A stretch of 64,000 nucleotides of DNA from Bacteroidota bacterium (GCA_023458535.1 JAEWYW010000040.1:10408-74407), one strand, 5' to 3'. Positions 1-8,582 are shown, counted from the first letter of the stretch. Notes: generated by a model not told the origin, from the letters alone. Numbers and translations: made by a program.

Positions 1-267
1 TTTTTGAAGTTCCAACGTTAATTCTTTAGGCAGCAGATCTTCACGATTGCTAAAACTTTGTCCGAGTTTTACAAAAGTGGGACCCAACTCCTCAATCGCC
101 AACCTGATCCGCTCATAAACGGGTTTTGAAGAAATGCTTTCATCATTTTGGATTACAGATTCTTTTTCACCGCCAATCCGCGCTAAAATATCTTGAAAAC
201 CATACTTACTTAATACGGAAATCAGTTTTGCTGAACGTTTAAGTTTGCGTTGTTGCTTATCGAACAT
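1..267 (-). CDS. ABC1/UbiB (AarF) family kinase-like protein, N-terminal part
   Basis: The minus strand is open from an ATG at 267 to the window edge (89 codons), so only the N-terminus is present. It has basic residues after the start (FDKQQRKLKRSAKL), then the stretch EELGPTFVKLGQSFSNREDLLP. That 'LGPTFVKLGQ.. S.R.DLLP' signature marks the ABC1/UbiB atypical kinase family, known in ubiquinone or isoprenoid-lipid metabolism as ATP-binding, membrane-associated proteins. The kinase core and nucleotide-binding residues lie outside the window. The gene reads leftwards like guaA, but a strong terminator at 511-544 separates the two. Family assignment is fairly secure; the substrate is unknown. 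Confidence 0.8.
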   Translation of the reverse strand, partial: MFDKQQRKLKRSAKLISVLSKYGFQDILARIGGEKESVIQNDESISSKPVYERIRLAIEELGPTFVKLGQSFSNREDLLPKELTLELQK

Positions 268-510
268 AAATGAAAATTAATAGTCATCAACTTCAAAAAT
301 TGTTCCTATTATTTCTTGTTTTTAGCTGAAATAACTCTGCCTTGATTGAAAAATGACAAAAGATCGATACTGAAAACTTATTGCTACAAATTAATTAGAA
401 TTGCTAAAATTTCGAAAACTCGCTTTTCGCAAACAATAGAAATTCTTTAACGCTCATTTATTTAATTTTCCTGAAGGTACACGTCTTTGAATCGCATTAA
501 TACTACATAA

Positions 511-544
511 AAAAACTCGTAAGCTCAGAATCTTACGAGTTTTT
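511..544 (-). terminator. Rho-independent terminator after guaA
   Basis: A perfect 13-bp inverted repeat (511-523 with 532-544) has an 8-nt loop and is A-rich on one side and T-rich on the other. It could work in both directions. It lies just past the guaA stop on the minus strand. The 268-510 stretch upstream of the UbiB-like gene holds nothing else I can recognise. Confidence 0.8.
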
Positions 545-576
545 ATATTTTAAAGTATCAAAAAAGACAATGTCTT

Positions 577-2106
577 CTATTCCCATTCAATGGTTGCTGG
601 TGGTTTGCTGGATATATCGTAGGCGACACGGTTAATTCCTCTAACTTCGTTGATGATTCTACTGGAAACAGTGTCCAAGAATTCATAAGGAAGTCGGCTC
701 CAAGTCGCTGTCATAAAATCAATAGTGTTGGCAGAACGCACAACAGCTGTGTATTCATAGGTTCTTTCGTCGCCCATTACTCCAACAGATTTTACTGGAA
801 GCAATACTACAAACGCCTGAGAAACCTTTTCGTACAAATCGTTTTTATACAATTCTTCGATGAAAATATCGTCGGCCTCCTGAAGGATTTTTACTTTTTC
901 TTCATCTACTTCGCCCAAAATTCTAATTCCTAAACCTGGACCAGGAAAAGGATGTCTGTACACCAAATGATGTGGAATTCCCAGTTCCTCACCTACTTTT
1001 CTTACTTCATCCTTAAAAAGTTCACGAAGCGGTTCCAAAAGTTGAAGTTTCATATCATCTGGAAGTCCACCAACGTTATGATGCGATTTGATAACCGCCG
1101 AAGGTCCTTTCACAGACTGACTCTCGATAACGTCTGGATAAATAGTTCCTTGCGCTAAGAATTTTGCACCTTCAAATTTGTGTGATTCTTCATCGAAAAC
1201 ATGAATAAATTCGTTTCCAATAATTTTTCTTTTCTTTTCAGGATCGGAGATACCTTTTAATTTAGATAAAAAACGTTCTGAAGCATCTACCATTTTGATG
1301 TTCATGTGGAAATGCTCGCCGTAATTTTCCATTACTTTTTTGCCTTCGTCTTTTCTCAACAGACCAGTGTCAACGAAGATACACGTTAACTGGTCTCCAA
1401 TAGCTTTATGAATTAAAACTGCGGCTACAGAAGAATCTACACCACCCGAAAGACCTAAAATAACTTTGTCGCTGCCAACTTTTTCTTTAATTTCAGCAAC
1501 GGTTCTGTCGATATAGTTGGTTAATTTCCAGTTTTTCTCTGCTTTACAAATATTAAAAACAAAATTCTCAATCATCCTAGCCCCTTCTTCAGTGTGCGAA
1601 ACTTCGGGATGGAACTGCAGAGTGTAAATATTTTTCTCCGCATTTGCCATTGCAGCAATGACATCCGACTTTCCTGAAATCTCAAAACCTTCTGGCGCTT
1701 CTTCAACTTCATCGAAATGGCTCATCCAAACGGTAGAATTTCTTGAAACTCCTGCCAATAACGGATTTGATCTTAATATTTCAAAATTTGCCTTTCCATA
1801 TTCGCCTTTTTCACCTTTTTTTACTTTTCCGCCCAATAAATGAGACGTCAACTGCATTCCATAGCATATTCCTAAAACTGGAACGCCTGCGTCGTACAAA
1901 TCTTTATCAACCAAATGTGCATCTTCTGCATTCACTGAACTTGGCCCTCCGGAAAGTATAATTCCTACAGGTTTGCGGTCTAAAATTTCATTTAAAGGTG
2001 TATTAAAAGGTAAAACTTCAGAATAAACTCCCAAATCTCTTACCCTTCTGGCGATAAGTTGATTGTATTGGGATCCGAAGTCTAATATGATAATTCCGTT
2101 GTGCAT
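577..2106 (-). CDS. guaA: GMP synthase (glutamine-hydrolysing)
   Basis: GuaA converts XMP to GMP using ATP and glutamine, the last step of GMP synthesis, in the cytoplasm. The 509-aa length is normal. The N-terminal class I amidotransferase has its nucleophile at Cys81 (GICYGMQL) and its partners at His166 and Glu168 (HPEVS). The ATP pyrophosphatase domain carries the PP-loop SGGVDSS at 220-226. The C-terminal dimerisation domain ends in the usual KPPATIEWE. It leads a minus-strand purine cluster (purD, purH, purN, purM upstream) but has its own terminator at 511-544. The purD terminator at 2207-2231 implies separate transcription. No TAnnTTTG promoter box was seen in the short gap before the ATG. 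Confidence 0.98.
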   Translation of the reverse strand: MHNGIIILDFGSQYNQLIARRVRDLGVYSEVLPFNTPLNEILDRKPVGIILSGGPSSVNAEDAHLVDKDLYDAGVPVLGICYGMQLTSHLLGGKVKKGEKGEYGKANFEILRSNPLLAGVSRNSTVWMSHFDEVEEAPEGFEISGKSDVIAAMANAEKNIYTLQFHPEVSHTEEGARMIENFVFNICKAEKNWKLTNYIDRTVAEIKEKVGSDKVILGLSGGVDSSVAAVLIHKAIGDQLTCIFVDTGLLRKDEGKKVMENYGEHFHMNIKMVDASERFLSKLKGISDPEKKRKIIGNEFIHVFDEESHKFEGAKFLAQGTIYPDVIESQSVKGPSAVIKSHHNVGGLPDDMKLQLLEPLRELFKDEVRKVGEELGIPHHLVYRHPFPGPGLGIRILGEVDEEKVKILQEADDIFIEELYKNDLYEKVSQAFVVLLPVKSVGVMGDERTYEYTAVVRSANTIDFMTATWSRLPYEFLDTVSSRIINEVRGINRVAYDISSKPPATIEWE

Positions 2107-2206
2107 TGTCTATAAGTTATGAGTGATGAGCGATAAATGATGATTTCAATTAAAACTCATTCATTATTAATTAATTAGATTTAATACTTTAAGAAAGTAT
2201 TAAAAC

Positions 2207-2231
2207 AAAAAAGCCCCGAAAAATCAGGGCT
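2207..2231 (-). terminator. Rho-independent terminator after purD
   Basis: On the minus strand an AGCCC...GGGCT stem (arms 2212-2216 and 2227-2231, extended inward by GA/TC) is followed by a run of T's (A-run on the plus strand near 2207-2212). It lies 8 nt beyond the purD stop. Confidence 0.8.
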
Positions 2232-2239
2232 AATTTTAT

Positions 2240-3478
2240 TTAAAATTTTCCAATATCTTCTCTGTAGAAGCTGTAATCGAAATGAACCGGAATGGCATCC
2301 TGATATACTTTTGTTCTCGCTTCTTCGAAAGTTTTTCCCGTTGCCACAAGATTTAGCACTCTTCCTCCATTAGAAACTACTCTATCTCCTTTTTTCACTG
2401 CTCCTGCATACAATAATTGGCTATGCTGAACTTTATTTTGACCCACAATATCAAAACCTAGTTCGATATTTCTTGGGTAACCTCCAGAACACATTACCAA
2501 ACACACTGCTTTTTCGTCTTTGAATTTCAGATTTATTTCTTTCTCATTCATACAGTCGTTGATGACATCAAGAAGATTATTCTCCATTAAGGCCATTAAC
2601 ACCTGAGTTTCAGGATCTCCAAATCTCATGTTGTATTCTAAAAGGTAAGTACCGTTTGAGGTAACCATCAATCCAAAGAAAATAATTCCTTTAAAACGGA
2701 AACCTTCACCTTTCAATCCATTAATGGTAGGCTGAAGAATATTTTTATCGAAATCTGCGTAATGTTCTTCTGTAAATTCAGGACTTGGAGCTACAGCACC
2801 CATACCTCCAGTATTTGGACCTGTATTGCCGTTGCCCGCTTTTTTATAGTCTTTTACTGGAATACATGGGAATAATTTTTCACCGTTTGAAAAAGCAATA
2901 ATCGATGCTTCGAAACCTTGAAGATAATCTTCAATAACTACCTGAATTCCGGCATCCCCATAAATTCTACGAATCATAAAATCGTGAATTGTTGCTTCTG
3001 CTTCCTGTAGCGTTTCGCAAATAACAACTCCTTTTCCACCCGCTAAACCACTTGCTTTTACAACAATTGGATATTGTTGGGTTTTGATGTATTCTGAGGC
3101 CTCATTATAAGAATCGAAAACGATAGCTTTAGCCGTTTTGATGTCGTAAGTCTGCATAAACTTCTTAGAAAATGCCTTACTTCCTTCTAAGCTTGCTACT
3201 TTTTCCGTAGGTCCGAAAACTTTCAGATCATGCTTTTTAAATTCATCTTTAATCCCAGCTACCAAAGGCGCCTCTGGACCAACAATCGTTAAATCTACCT
3301 TTTCTTTGATAGCAAAATCACGAAGTTCTTTGATATCTGTAAGGTTGATATTTTTTCCTAATTCATCGGTAGTAGCATTCCCCTTTGCAAAAAACATTTG
3401 AGTGACTCTGTTGTCCTTACTAAGTTTGGAAGCCAAAGCAGATTCTCTACCTCCTTCTCCTACGATTAATATTCTCAT
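2240..3478 (-). CDS. purD: Phosphoribosylamine-glycine ligase (GAR synthetase)
   Basis: PurD joins glycine to 5-phosphoribosylamine with ATP, the second step of de novo purine synthesis. The 412-aa protein has the expected ATP-grasp layout: N-terminal domain with GEGGRESALA at 7-16, the GPEAPLVAG loop near 67-75, the ATP-grasp loop KASGLAGGKGVVI near 141-153, and the metal/ATP-binding stretch FGDPETQ near 290-296. It ends with a normal C-terminal domain. The TAnnTTTG box at 3520-3527 predicts a leader of about 35-40 nt. purH is upstream in the same orientation after a ~100-nt gap containing this promoter, so the two are probably co-regulated but not strictly one transcript. Confidence 0.97.
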   Translation of the reverse strand: MRILIVGEGGRESALASKLSKDNRVTQMFFAKGNATTDELGKNINLTDIKELRDFAIKEKVDLTIVGPEAPLVAGIKDEFKKHDLKVFGPTEKVASLEGSKAFSKKFMQTYDIKTAKAIVFDSYNEASEYIKTQQYPIVVKASGLAGGKGVVICETLQEAEATIHDFMIRRIYGDAGIQVVIEDYLQGFEASIIAFSNGEKLFPCIPVKDYKKAGNGNTGPNTGGMGAVAPSPEFTEEHYADFDKNILQPTINGLKGEGFRFKGIIFFGLMVTSNGTYLLEYNMRFGDPETQVLMALMENNLLDVINDCMNEKEINLKFKDEKAVCLVMCSGGYPRNIELGFDIVGQNKVQHSQLLYAGAVKKGDRVVSNGGRVLNLVATGKTFEEARTKVYQDAIPVHFDYSFYREDIGKF

Positions 3479-3519
3479 AATTATATAATTAGCCTATTTT
3501 TTTAATTAAAATGATTCTA

Positions 3520-3527
3520 CAAAAATA
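3520..3527 (-). promoter_or_regulatory. Predicted purD promoter, -7 box TATTTTTG
   Basis: The minus strand reads TATTTTTG, an exact match to the Bacteroidota TAnnTTTG -7 element, 42 nt before the purD ATG. The predicted start is near 3515. The match is seen; promoter activity is inferred. Confidence 0.55.
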
Positions 3528-3576
3528 CACTTTTGCACATAAAAAGTACAAATTTAAAGGGTATTTTAATTTTTTC

Positions 3577-5094
3577 TTAATGGAAAAAATGTCTCATTCC
3601 CGTGAACATCATTGGGATATTATGCTCGTTGGCAGCAGCTATAGAATCTTCATCTTTTACACTTCCTCCAGGTTGGATGATGGCAGTAATTCCTTCCTTG
3701 GCACAAAAATCTACTACATCTCTAAATGGGAAAAATGCATCCGAAGCCAATACCAAATCGCCATCAAACTTTTCTTTAGCTCTAGCAATCGCCTGTTGCG
3801 TCGCCCATATTCTATTTACTTGTCCACCACCAATTCCGAAAGCTTGAATTCCGTTAGAGACAACTATAGCATTGGATTTCACATATTTTACCACTCTTTG
3901 CGATAATAATAATGCTTTTTTCTGCTCTTCTGTCGGTTGAACTTCTGTAACGACCTTAATATCTTCTGAGAACTGATTATCATTATCCTGAACCAAAATT
4001 CCTCCGTCTACTTTCACCCAAGTTTGACGATCTGAAACTGGATTAACGATTTTGATAATTCTTAGATTCTTTTTCTTTCTTAAAATTTCCAACGCTTCTT
4101 CATCAAAATCGGGAGCCATAACAATCTCTAGGAATGTCTTGTTCAATTCTTCAGCCGTTGCAGCATCTACTTTATAGTTCATGGCTACAATTCCCCCAAA
4201 AATGGAAACTGGATCACACTCAAATGTTTTTTGATAAGTCTCTAAAGCAGAAGTTCCGATCGCAACGCCACATGGTGTAGAGTGCTTCACTGCACAACAA
4301 GCCATTTCATTTTTGAATTCTGTAACTACTTTCCAACACAAATCCATATCACGAAGGTTGTTGAAAGAAAGTTCTTTACCACCCAATTGCTCAAAGTCTT
4401 TCATGGCACCATTTTCGAAGGTCGATGCATAATAAGCCGCCGACTGATGCGGGTTTTCACCATAACGTAAGTCCGCCACTTTTTTATAAGAAGCACTTAA
4501 ATAGGTTGGATATTCTTCGTCTAAAAGCATTCTTGAAATTGCAGCATCGTAAGCAGAAGTAAGATTGAATACTTTTCCTGCCAATTTTTTTCTGGTTTCT
4601 GGTGTGGTATCACCCGATGCAGACATTTCTTCCTGAACTTTTGCATAGTCTTCAACATCGGTAATCACCGTTACTGAATTGAAATTTTTTGCTGCTGAAC
4701 GAAGCATAGACGGTCCACCTATATCAATGAACTCCACTTTTTCGTCTAAAGAGATATTTTTATTGACGTTTTCAAAGAAAGGATAAAGGTTGACAATCAC
4801 CATATCAATTAATCCAATTTCGTGTTCGTCAACGGTCTTCATGTGCTCTTCGTTGTCGCGAACAGCCAACAAACCACCATGAACTTTCGGATGTAGGGTT
4901 TTTACACGTCCATCCAACATTTCAGGAAAATCCGTTACTTCATCAATCTGAATGGGACTTAATCCTGCGTCCTTCAAGTGTTTGAAAGTACCACCTGTAG
5001 AAATTAATTCATAGTTTTGGGATTCTAAAAATTTAGCAAAATCAATAAGGTTCGCTTTATCCGAAACACTGATTAACGCTCTCTTTTTACTCAT
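3577..5094 (-). CDS. purH: Bifunctional AICAR transformylase / IMP cyclohydrolase
   Basis: PurH catalyses the last two steps to IMP: formyl transfer from 10-formyl-THF to AICAR, then ring closure. The 505-aa length is typical. The N-terminal MGS-like cyclohydrolase domain (about 1-195) shows RALISVSDKANL, ELISTGGT and MLDGRVKTLHPKVHGG. The C-terminal transformylase domain shows LRYGENPHQ, the catalytic Lys-His in AVKHSTPCGVA, and a normal end at GMRHFFH. It shares the strand with the other pur genes. A 175-nt gap on its 5' side contains a REP-like hairpin (5225-5244) next to the DUF559 gene, so an insertion has probably parted it from purN. Confidence 0.97.
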   Translation of the reverse strand: MSKKRALISVSDKANLIDFAKFLESQNYELISTGGTFKHLKDAGLSPIQIDEVTDFPEMLDGRVKTLHPKVHGGLLAVRDNEEHMKTVDEHEIGLIDMVIVNLYPFFENVNKNISLDEKVEFIDIGGPSMLRSAAKNFNSVTVITDVEDYAKVQEEMSASGDTTPETRKKLAGKVFNLTSAYDAAISRMLLDEEYPTYLSASYKKVADLRYGENPHQSAAYYASTFENGAMKDFEQLGGKELSFNNLRDMDLCWKVVTEFKNEMACCAVKHSTPCGVAIGTSALETYQKTFECDPVSIFGGIVAMNYKVDAATAEELNKTFLEIVMAPDFDEEALEILRKKKNLRIIKIVNPVSDRQTWVKVDGGILVQDNDNQFSEDIKVVTEVQPTEEQKKALLLSQRVVKYVKSNAIVVSNGIQAFGIGGGQVNRIWATQQAIARAKEKFDGDLVLASDAFFPFRDVVDFCAKEGITAIIQPGGSVKDEDSIAAANEHNIPMMFTGMRHFFH

Positions 5095-5224
5095 TTTCTT
5101 CTATTTTTACTTTTTATTTAGATTCTATTTTAGATTTAAGAACCGAGAGCCAAGAATCAAGATTTTTTGTTTTCCCTATCAAGTTCTTGGTTCTATATTT
5201 TTTAATACTTTTTCTTTTGTAATT

Positions 5225-5262
5225 CCCCTCTTTTGAAAGAGGGGTGCCGAAGGCGGGGTGTT
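5225..5262. repeat. REP-like palindrome, downstream side of the DUF559 gene
   Basis: A near-perfect hairpin pairs CCCCTCTTT (5225-5233) with AAAGAGGGG (5236-5244). It is followed by a G-rich tail (TGCCGAAGGCGGGGTG). A second copy of the hairpin core lies at 5720-5737, on the other side of the DUF559 gene, so the two bracket that gene. Confidence 0.75.
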
Positions 5263-5269
5263 AGATTCA

Positions 5270-5686
5270 TTATGAAAAATGTTCAATAATAAAATCTTCC
5301 AATTCTTTCATAACATTTGCTAAATCATTTCTCACCCTAAAATCGGTAATTCTAAACACTTTTACATCTAATGACACCAAGAAATCAATTCTTTTATCAT
5401 CATATTCCACTTTGAAGTCATGGCTTGAACCATCAATTTCAATAACTATTCCCAAAGATTTCACATAAAAATCGACAATATAATTTCCAATAATTCTCTG
5501 CCTGTCGAAATCCAGTCCATGGAAAGTTTTATTTCTAACCTGCTTCCAAAATAAAACTTCAGAAAGGATGTATCCTTTTCTTAAACTTCTTGCTTTCTCA
5601 ACAAGTTCTTTGTTTTTGGGGAGGGTTTCAATCTTCCTTCGAAAAATTTCAATTCCGTGAATATGCGTAATTGGTACTTTTTCCAT
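5270..5686 (-). CDS. DUF559 (Vsr/PD-(D/E)XK-like) endonuclease-domain protein
   Basis: A 138-aa protein. Its middle and C-terminal parts match the DUF559 pattern: ARSLRKGYILSEVLFWKQVRN, then FDRQRIIGNYIVDFYV, then the acidic/active-site strand IVIEIDGSSHD followed by DDKRIDFL. The fold is related to Vsr very-short-patch endonucleases and restriction enzymes; the substrate is not known. It sits within the purine cluster between purN and purH. It is flanked on both sides by matching hairpin repeats (5225-5262 and 5706-5737), as if gene and repeats were inserted together. Family assignment is confident; any DNA-cleaving role is inferred from fold only. Confidence 0.85.
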   Translation of the reverse strand: MEKVPITHIHGIEIFRRKIETLPKNKELVEKARSLRKGYILSEVLFWKQVRNKTFHGLDFDRQRIIGNYIVDFYVKSLGIVIEIDGSSHDFKVEYDDKRIDFLVSLDVKVFRITDFRVRNDLANVMKELEDFIIEHFS

Positions 5687-5705
5687 TTTAATCTTCTTAC
5701 ACAGC

Positions 5706-5737
5706 CCGTCCTACGGACACCCCTCTTTTTAGAGGGG
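5706..5737. repeat. REP-like palindrome, upstream side of the DUF559 gene
   Basis: A GTCC-tac-GGAC mini-palindrome is followed by a hairpin pairing CCCCTCT (5720-5726) with AGAGGGG (5731-5737). It resembles the copy at 5225-5244. One arm overlaps the last codons and stop of purN (stop at 5729-5731), so the repeat supplies the purN C-terminus. Confidence 0.7.
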
Positions 5738-6298
5738 AAAGTTTAAAACTTTATCAATAGCTTTTGGAAAGATTTCATATTCCACTTGATGAACTTTAGC
5801 CGCCAGACTTTCTGCAGTATCGTTTTCATCAACATTTACTTTTCCCTGAAGGATAATTTCACCCTCGTCAATACCAGAAGTTACGTAATGAACTGTTGCA
5901 CCGCTCTCCTTTTCGTTATTCGCAATAACAGCATTGTGAACATGGTGTCCCCACATTCCTTTTCCACCATATTTTGGGAGCAAAGCAGGATGAATATTGA
6001 TGATTTTACCCTTCCAGTTTTCGCAAAATTCCGGTTGTAAGATGGAAAGAAATCCCGCAAGAACGATTAGATCGGTATCATCTGGAATCATTTTATCCAA
6101 TTCTGATGAAAAGTTTTTTCCTCTTGGAATTAAAACATTATCAATTTGATGTTTTTCGGCTCTTGCCAAACCAAAACATTCTCTGTCGGCAACCACCATA
6201 TTGATTTTTGCATTTTGAATTTCACCCTTATCAATGGCATCAATTATTCTCTGCAAATTGGTGCCAGAACCAGAAATAAGAATTGTGATATTTTTCAT
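5729..6298 (-). CDS. purN: Phosphoribosylglycinamide formyltransferase (GART)
   Basis: PurN transfers a formyl group from 10-formyl-THF to GAR, the third purine step. The 189-aa length fits. Visible motifs are the N-terminal nucleotide loop ILISGSGTNLQ (about 5-15), VLAGFLSIL, the catalytic segment INIHPALLPKYGG and the conserved GATVHYVTSGIDEGEII. The end (NFPL-stop) is encoded inside a REP-like hairpin arm, so the extreme C-terminus was probably set by the repeat insertion. The gene is minus strand, between purM (upstream) and the DUF559 gene. Confidence 0.96.
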   Translation of the reverse strand: MKNITILISGSGTNLQRIIDAIDKGEIQNAKINMVVADRECFGLARAEKHQIDNVLIPRGKNFSSELDKMIPDDTDLIVLAGFLSILQPEFCENWKGKIINIHPALLPKYGGKGMWGHHVHNAVIANNEKESGATVHYVTSGIDEGEIILQGKVNVDENDTAESLAAKVHQVEYEIFPKAIDKVLNFPL

Positions 6299-6304
6299 TT
6301 AGAC

Positions 6305-6332
6305 TTCAGATTTCAGATTTCAGATTTCAGAT
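6305..6332. repeat. Short tandem repeat, 4 x TTCAGAT
   Basis: Four exact 7-bp TTCAGAT units lie head to tail just upstream of purN, followed by a T-run. Such a tract can change length by slippage. It lies in the purM-purN gap (6299-6382), so it could alter the purN leader. Confidence 0.85.
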
Positions 6333-6382
6333 TTTTATAAACTTTTATAAGTCAAATATCTGATGTCTGCGCTCTAAAATCT

Positions 6383-7375
6383 TTAAAATTTTAAATTAAT
6401 TTTCTCGTTTCCTTCCGTAATTTCTCCAATTTCATAAGCGTCGTCTAAAAGATGTAAAACTTTTTCTGCGTGATTGGCGTCTACAACTACGATCATTCCT
6501 ACCCCCATATTGAAAGTTCCGAACATTTCTTCTCTTGCGATGCCACCTCTTTTCTCAAGTTCAAGCATGATGCTTGGAATTATAATTTTTGAAGCATCAA
6601 TAGTGGCACAAAGTCCATCACCAATTATTCTTGGAATATTTTCATACAAACCACCTCCTGTGATGTGTGCAATACCACGAACTTTCACTTCTTCTAAAAC
6701 TTTATGAATATCTTTATAATACAATCTTGTTGGAACCAACAGTGTTTCGTATAAAGGTTTTCCTTCAAATTCTTCATTAAAATCTGGGAAAATCTTTCTC
6801 ACCAAAGAAAACCCATTGGAATGGAAACCTGAGCTTGGTAATGCAATAATTTTATCTCCCTTTTTAATTTTCGAACCGTCGATAATTTGATCTTTTTCAA
6901 CGATACCTACGCAGAAACCTGCAACGTCGTAATCTCCAGGTTGGTACATTCCTGGCATTTCGGCAGTTTCACCACCAATTAAAGCACATTCGTTGTCTTT
7001 GCAGGCAGCCACCATTCCCAAAACAATTTCTGCAGCAATATCAGAATCTAATTTTCCGCAAGCCAAATAATCCAGGAAGAATAATGGTTTAGCACCGTGA
7101 CAAAGAATATCGTTGGCACACATGGCGAAACAATCTACCCCAATAGAGTCGTATTTTTTTGAGTCTAATGCTACTTTCAGTTTTGTTCCAACGCCATCAG
7201 TTCCAGAAACCAGAACCGGATTTTTGTAGCCAGCAATTTCGTAAAACGCACCAAAACTTCCCAAATTGTTTAAAACATTTTTGTTGTGGGTTCCTGCAAC
7301 CGCAGTTTTAATTTTGTCAACGGTTTTGTAGCCTTCTTCTTTATCTACGCCCGCAGATTTGTAGGTGTTGCTCAT
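6383..7375 (-). CDS. purM: Phosphoribosylformylglycinamidine cyclo-ligase (AIR synthetase)
   Basis: PurM closes the imidazole ring of FGAM to give AIR using ATP. The 330-aa length is normal. Diagnostic motifs are SGTDGVGTKLK (about 58-68), IGGETAEMPGMYQPGDYD (about 138-155), GFHSNGFSLVRK and AHITGGGLYENIPRI. It is the most upstream of the minus-strand purine genes here. The purN ATG follows 84 nt after its stop, so purM and purN probably share a transcript. The upstream gap to 7705 contains the FMN reductase terminator. Confidence 0.97.
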   Translation of the reverse strand: MSNTYKSAGVDKEEGYKTVDKIKTAVAGTHNKNVLNNLGSFGAFYEIAGYKNPVLVSGTDGVGTKLKVALDSKKYDSIGVDCFAMCANDILCHGAKPLFFLDYLACGKLDSDIAAEIVLGMVAACKDNECALIGGETAEMPGMYQPGDYDVAGFCVGIVEKDQIIDGSKIKKGDKIIALPSSGFHSNGFSLVRKIFPDFNEEFEGKPLYETLLVPTRLYYKDIHKVLEEVKVRGIAHITGGGLYENIPRIIGDGLCATIDASKIIIPSIMLELEKRGGIAREEMFGTFNMGVGMIVVVDANHAEKVLHLLDDAYEIGEITEGNEKINLKF

Positions 7376-7487
7376 TTTTAAACTTTTACTTTTTTTGAGT
7401 TCTGAAGTTCTTTCTGCACTTCAAAATACTCAAGAGATTTATTTTAAACTTTTTACTTTCAATTTTTTATTTGGAAACTTTTTGGAA

Positions 7488-7518
7488 AACCTTATACGTT
7501 TTGAAAACCTATAAGGTT
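7488..7518. repeat. Inverted repeat in the purM upstream gap
   Basis: AACCTTATA (7488-7496) pairs with TATAAGGTT (7510-7518), a perfect 9-bp repeat with a 13-nt loop and no T-run. Its role is unknown. Apart from this and the terminator at 7543-7573, the 7376-7705 gap holds nothing I recognise. Confidence 0.55.
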
Positions 7519-7542
7519 TAACCCATTCGCTAAAATTCCAAT

Positions 7543-7573
7543 AAAAAAGCCGACAATCGTGCAGATTATCGGC
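7543..7573 (-). terminator. Rho-independent terminator after the FMN reductase gene
   Basis: On the minus strand GCCGATAATC pairs with GATTGTCGGC (one G-U pair) around a 5-nt loop, followed by six T's (A-run 7543-7548). Confidence 0.8.
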
Positions 7574-7705
7574 GTATCTTTTAGTTCACACTTTCAGAGC
7601 CTACAAACATATTCTTTTTAGAAACGGAATGATAACATCTGTTTTGGTGCAACTTTTTCACTAACTTTAACTTTCGGCAAAATTAGAAATTTTAAACTTA
7701 ATTTC

Positions 7706-8266
7706 CTAATCTATTTTTGCAAGTACCGCTTCCAATTGAGAAATTTTTTCCACTTTTTCAAGTAAATCTTTATTCATTTCCTCATTTGAAATTTTCCCTG
7801 CTTCTCTATCGAAATTATCGTTAAAAAAAGGCAAAGTAAACGTTTCTATGATGTTCCCTGCATGGATGGGAAAACGTTTTGACGCTGCTTCCAAAACTCC
7901 AAGTCCGCCTCTTCCGCCAGGTGCTGTAGCCATTAAAAACATGGGAATATTGTTCCAAACTGCTCTGTCTTTGATTCTTGACGTCCAGTCGAAAACATTC
8001 TTAAATGCTGTGGTATAAGTTCCGTTGTGTTCTGCAAGAGAAATTAAAAGCAGATCTGCATTATCAATTTTTGCTGCAAAATCGTGCGCCTGTTGAGGAA
8101 CTCCGTTTTGAACTTCGTATTCGTGACGGTAAATTGGCATTTCAAAATCGTTCATGTCTACTATTTCAACTTCGTTATTTTTACCAAAAAGTGTTGAAAC
8201 ATAGGTTACCAATTGTTTGTTGATTGAAACTCCGGAGTTGCTTCCTGCTATTGCTAATATTTTCAT
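7706..8266 (-). CDS. NADPH-dependent FMN reductase-family oxidoreductase
   Basis: A 186-aa flavodoxin-fold protein. The N-terminal IAGSNSGVSINKQL is the FMN phosphate-binding loop of the NADPH-dependent FMN reductase family. ISLAEHNGTYTTAFKNVFDW and APGGRGGLGVLEA form the remaining flavin-binding loops. Members reduce FMN, quinones, azo dyes or chromate, and the substrate cannot be set from sequence. It is monocistronic, with a TAnnTTTG box at 8291-8298 upstream and a terminator at 7543-7573. Confidence 0.9.
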   Translation of the reverse strand: MKILAIAGSNSGVSINKQLVTYVSTLFGKNNEVEIVDMNDFEMPIYRHEYEVQNGVPQQAHDFAAKIDNADLLLISLAEHNGTYTTAFKNVFDWTSRIKDRAVWNNIPMFLMATAPGGRGGLGVLEAASKRFPIHAGNIIETFTLPFFNDNFDREAGKISNEEMNKDLLEKVEKISQLEAVLAKID

Positions 8267-8290
8267 CTGTTTGAATTAATTTTAATGATG

Positions 8291-8298
8291 CAAAGATA
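8291..8298 (-). promoter_or_regulatory. Predicted promoter of the FMN reductase, -7 box TATCTTTG
   Basis: The minus strand has an exact TAnnTTTG match 25 nt upstream of the ATG at 8266, giving a short leader. Confidence 0.55.
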
Positions 8299-8383
8299 AA
8301 TTGTTTAACTGCTTGTTGTATTGATGTGTGATAAGATTTGACATGAATAAAATCATTTTCTTTCGCCAATCTTAAAGAGCGGG

Positions 8384-8523
8384 AAATCATTTTCTTCCCC
8401 CACCCTAAAGGGAGGAAAATGATTTTAAACTTCAAAAAATTACACCCTTTAGGGTTGGGGAAATTAATTTTTTGAAGTTTAATTTTTGATTTAAAAAATC
8501 CTTCGACTTCGCTCAGGATGACA
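8384..8523. repeat. Cluster of REP-like inverted repeats between two genes
   Basis: Two hairpins lie side by side. One pairs AAATCATTTTC (8384-8394) with GAAAATGATTT (8415-8425) around a CCCTAAAGGG core. The other is a perfect 16-bp repeat (8427-8442 with 8465-8480) around another CCCTTTAGGGTTGGGG loop, the reverse of the first core. After them comes CTTCGACTTCGCTCAGGATG (8501-8520), which I recall as a common Bacteroidota intergenic repeat. It fills the gap between the pirin and FMN reductase genes; no gene is seen. Confidence 0.7.
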
Positions 8524-8582
8524 ATGTTGTCAGAAAAAGCAAACTAGGAGGAAAAATCTCGTCATTTATTGAAGTATAATTT

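Noticed and set aside
3511..3906. 131-aa plus-strand ORF over purH
   Set aside because: It is the antisense shadow of purH, which has full motif support.
8181..8435. 84-aa minus-strand ORF upstream of the FMN reductase
   Set aside because: It overlaps the start of a real gene and a REP-like repeat; no domain.
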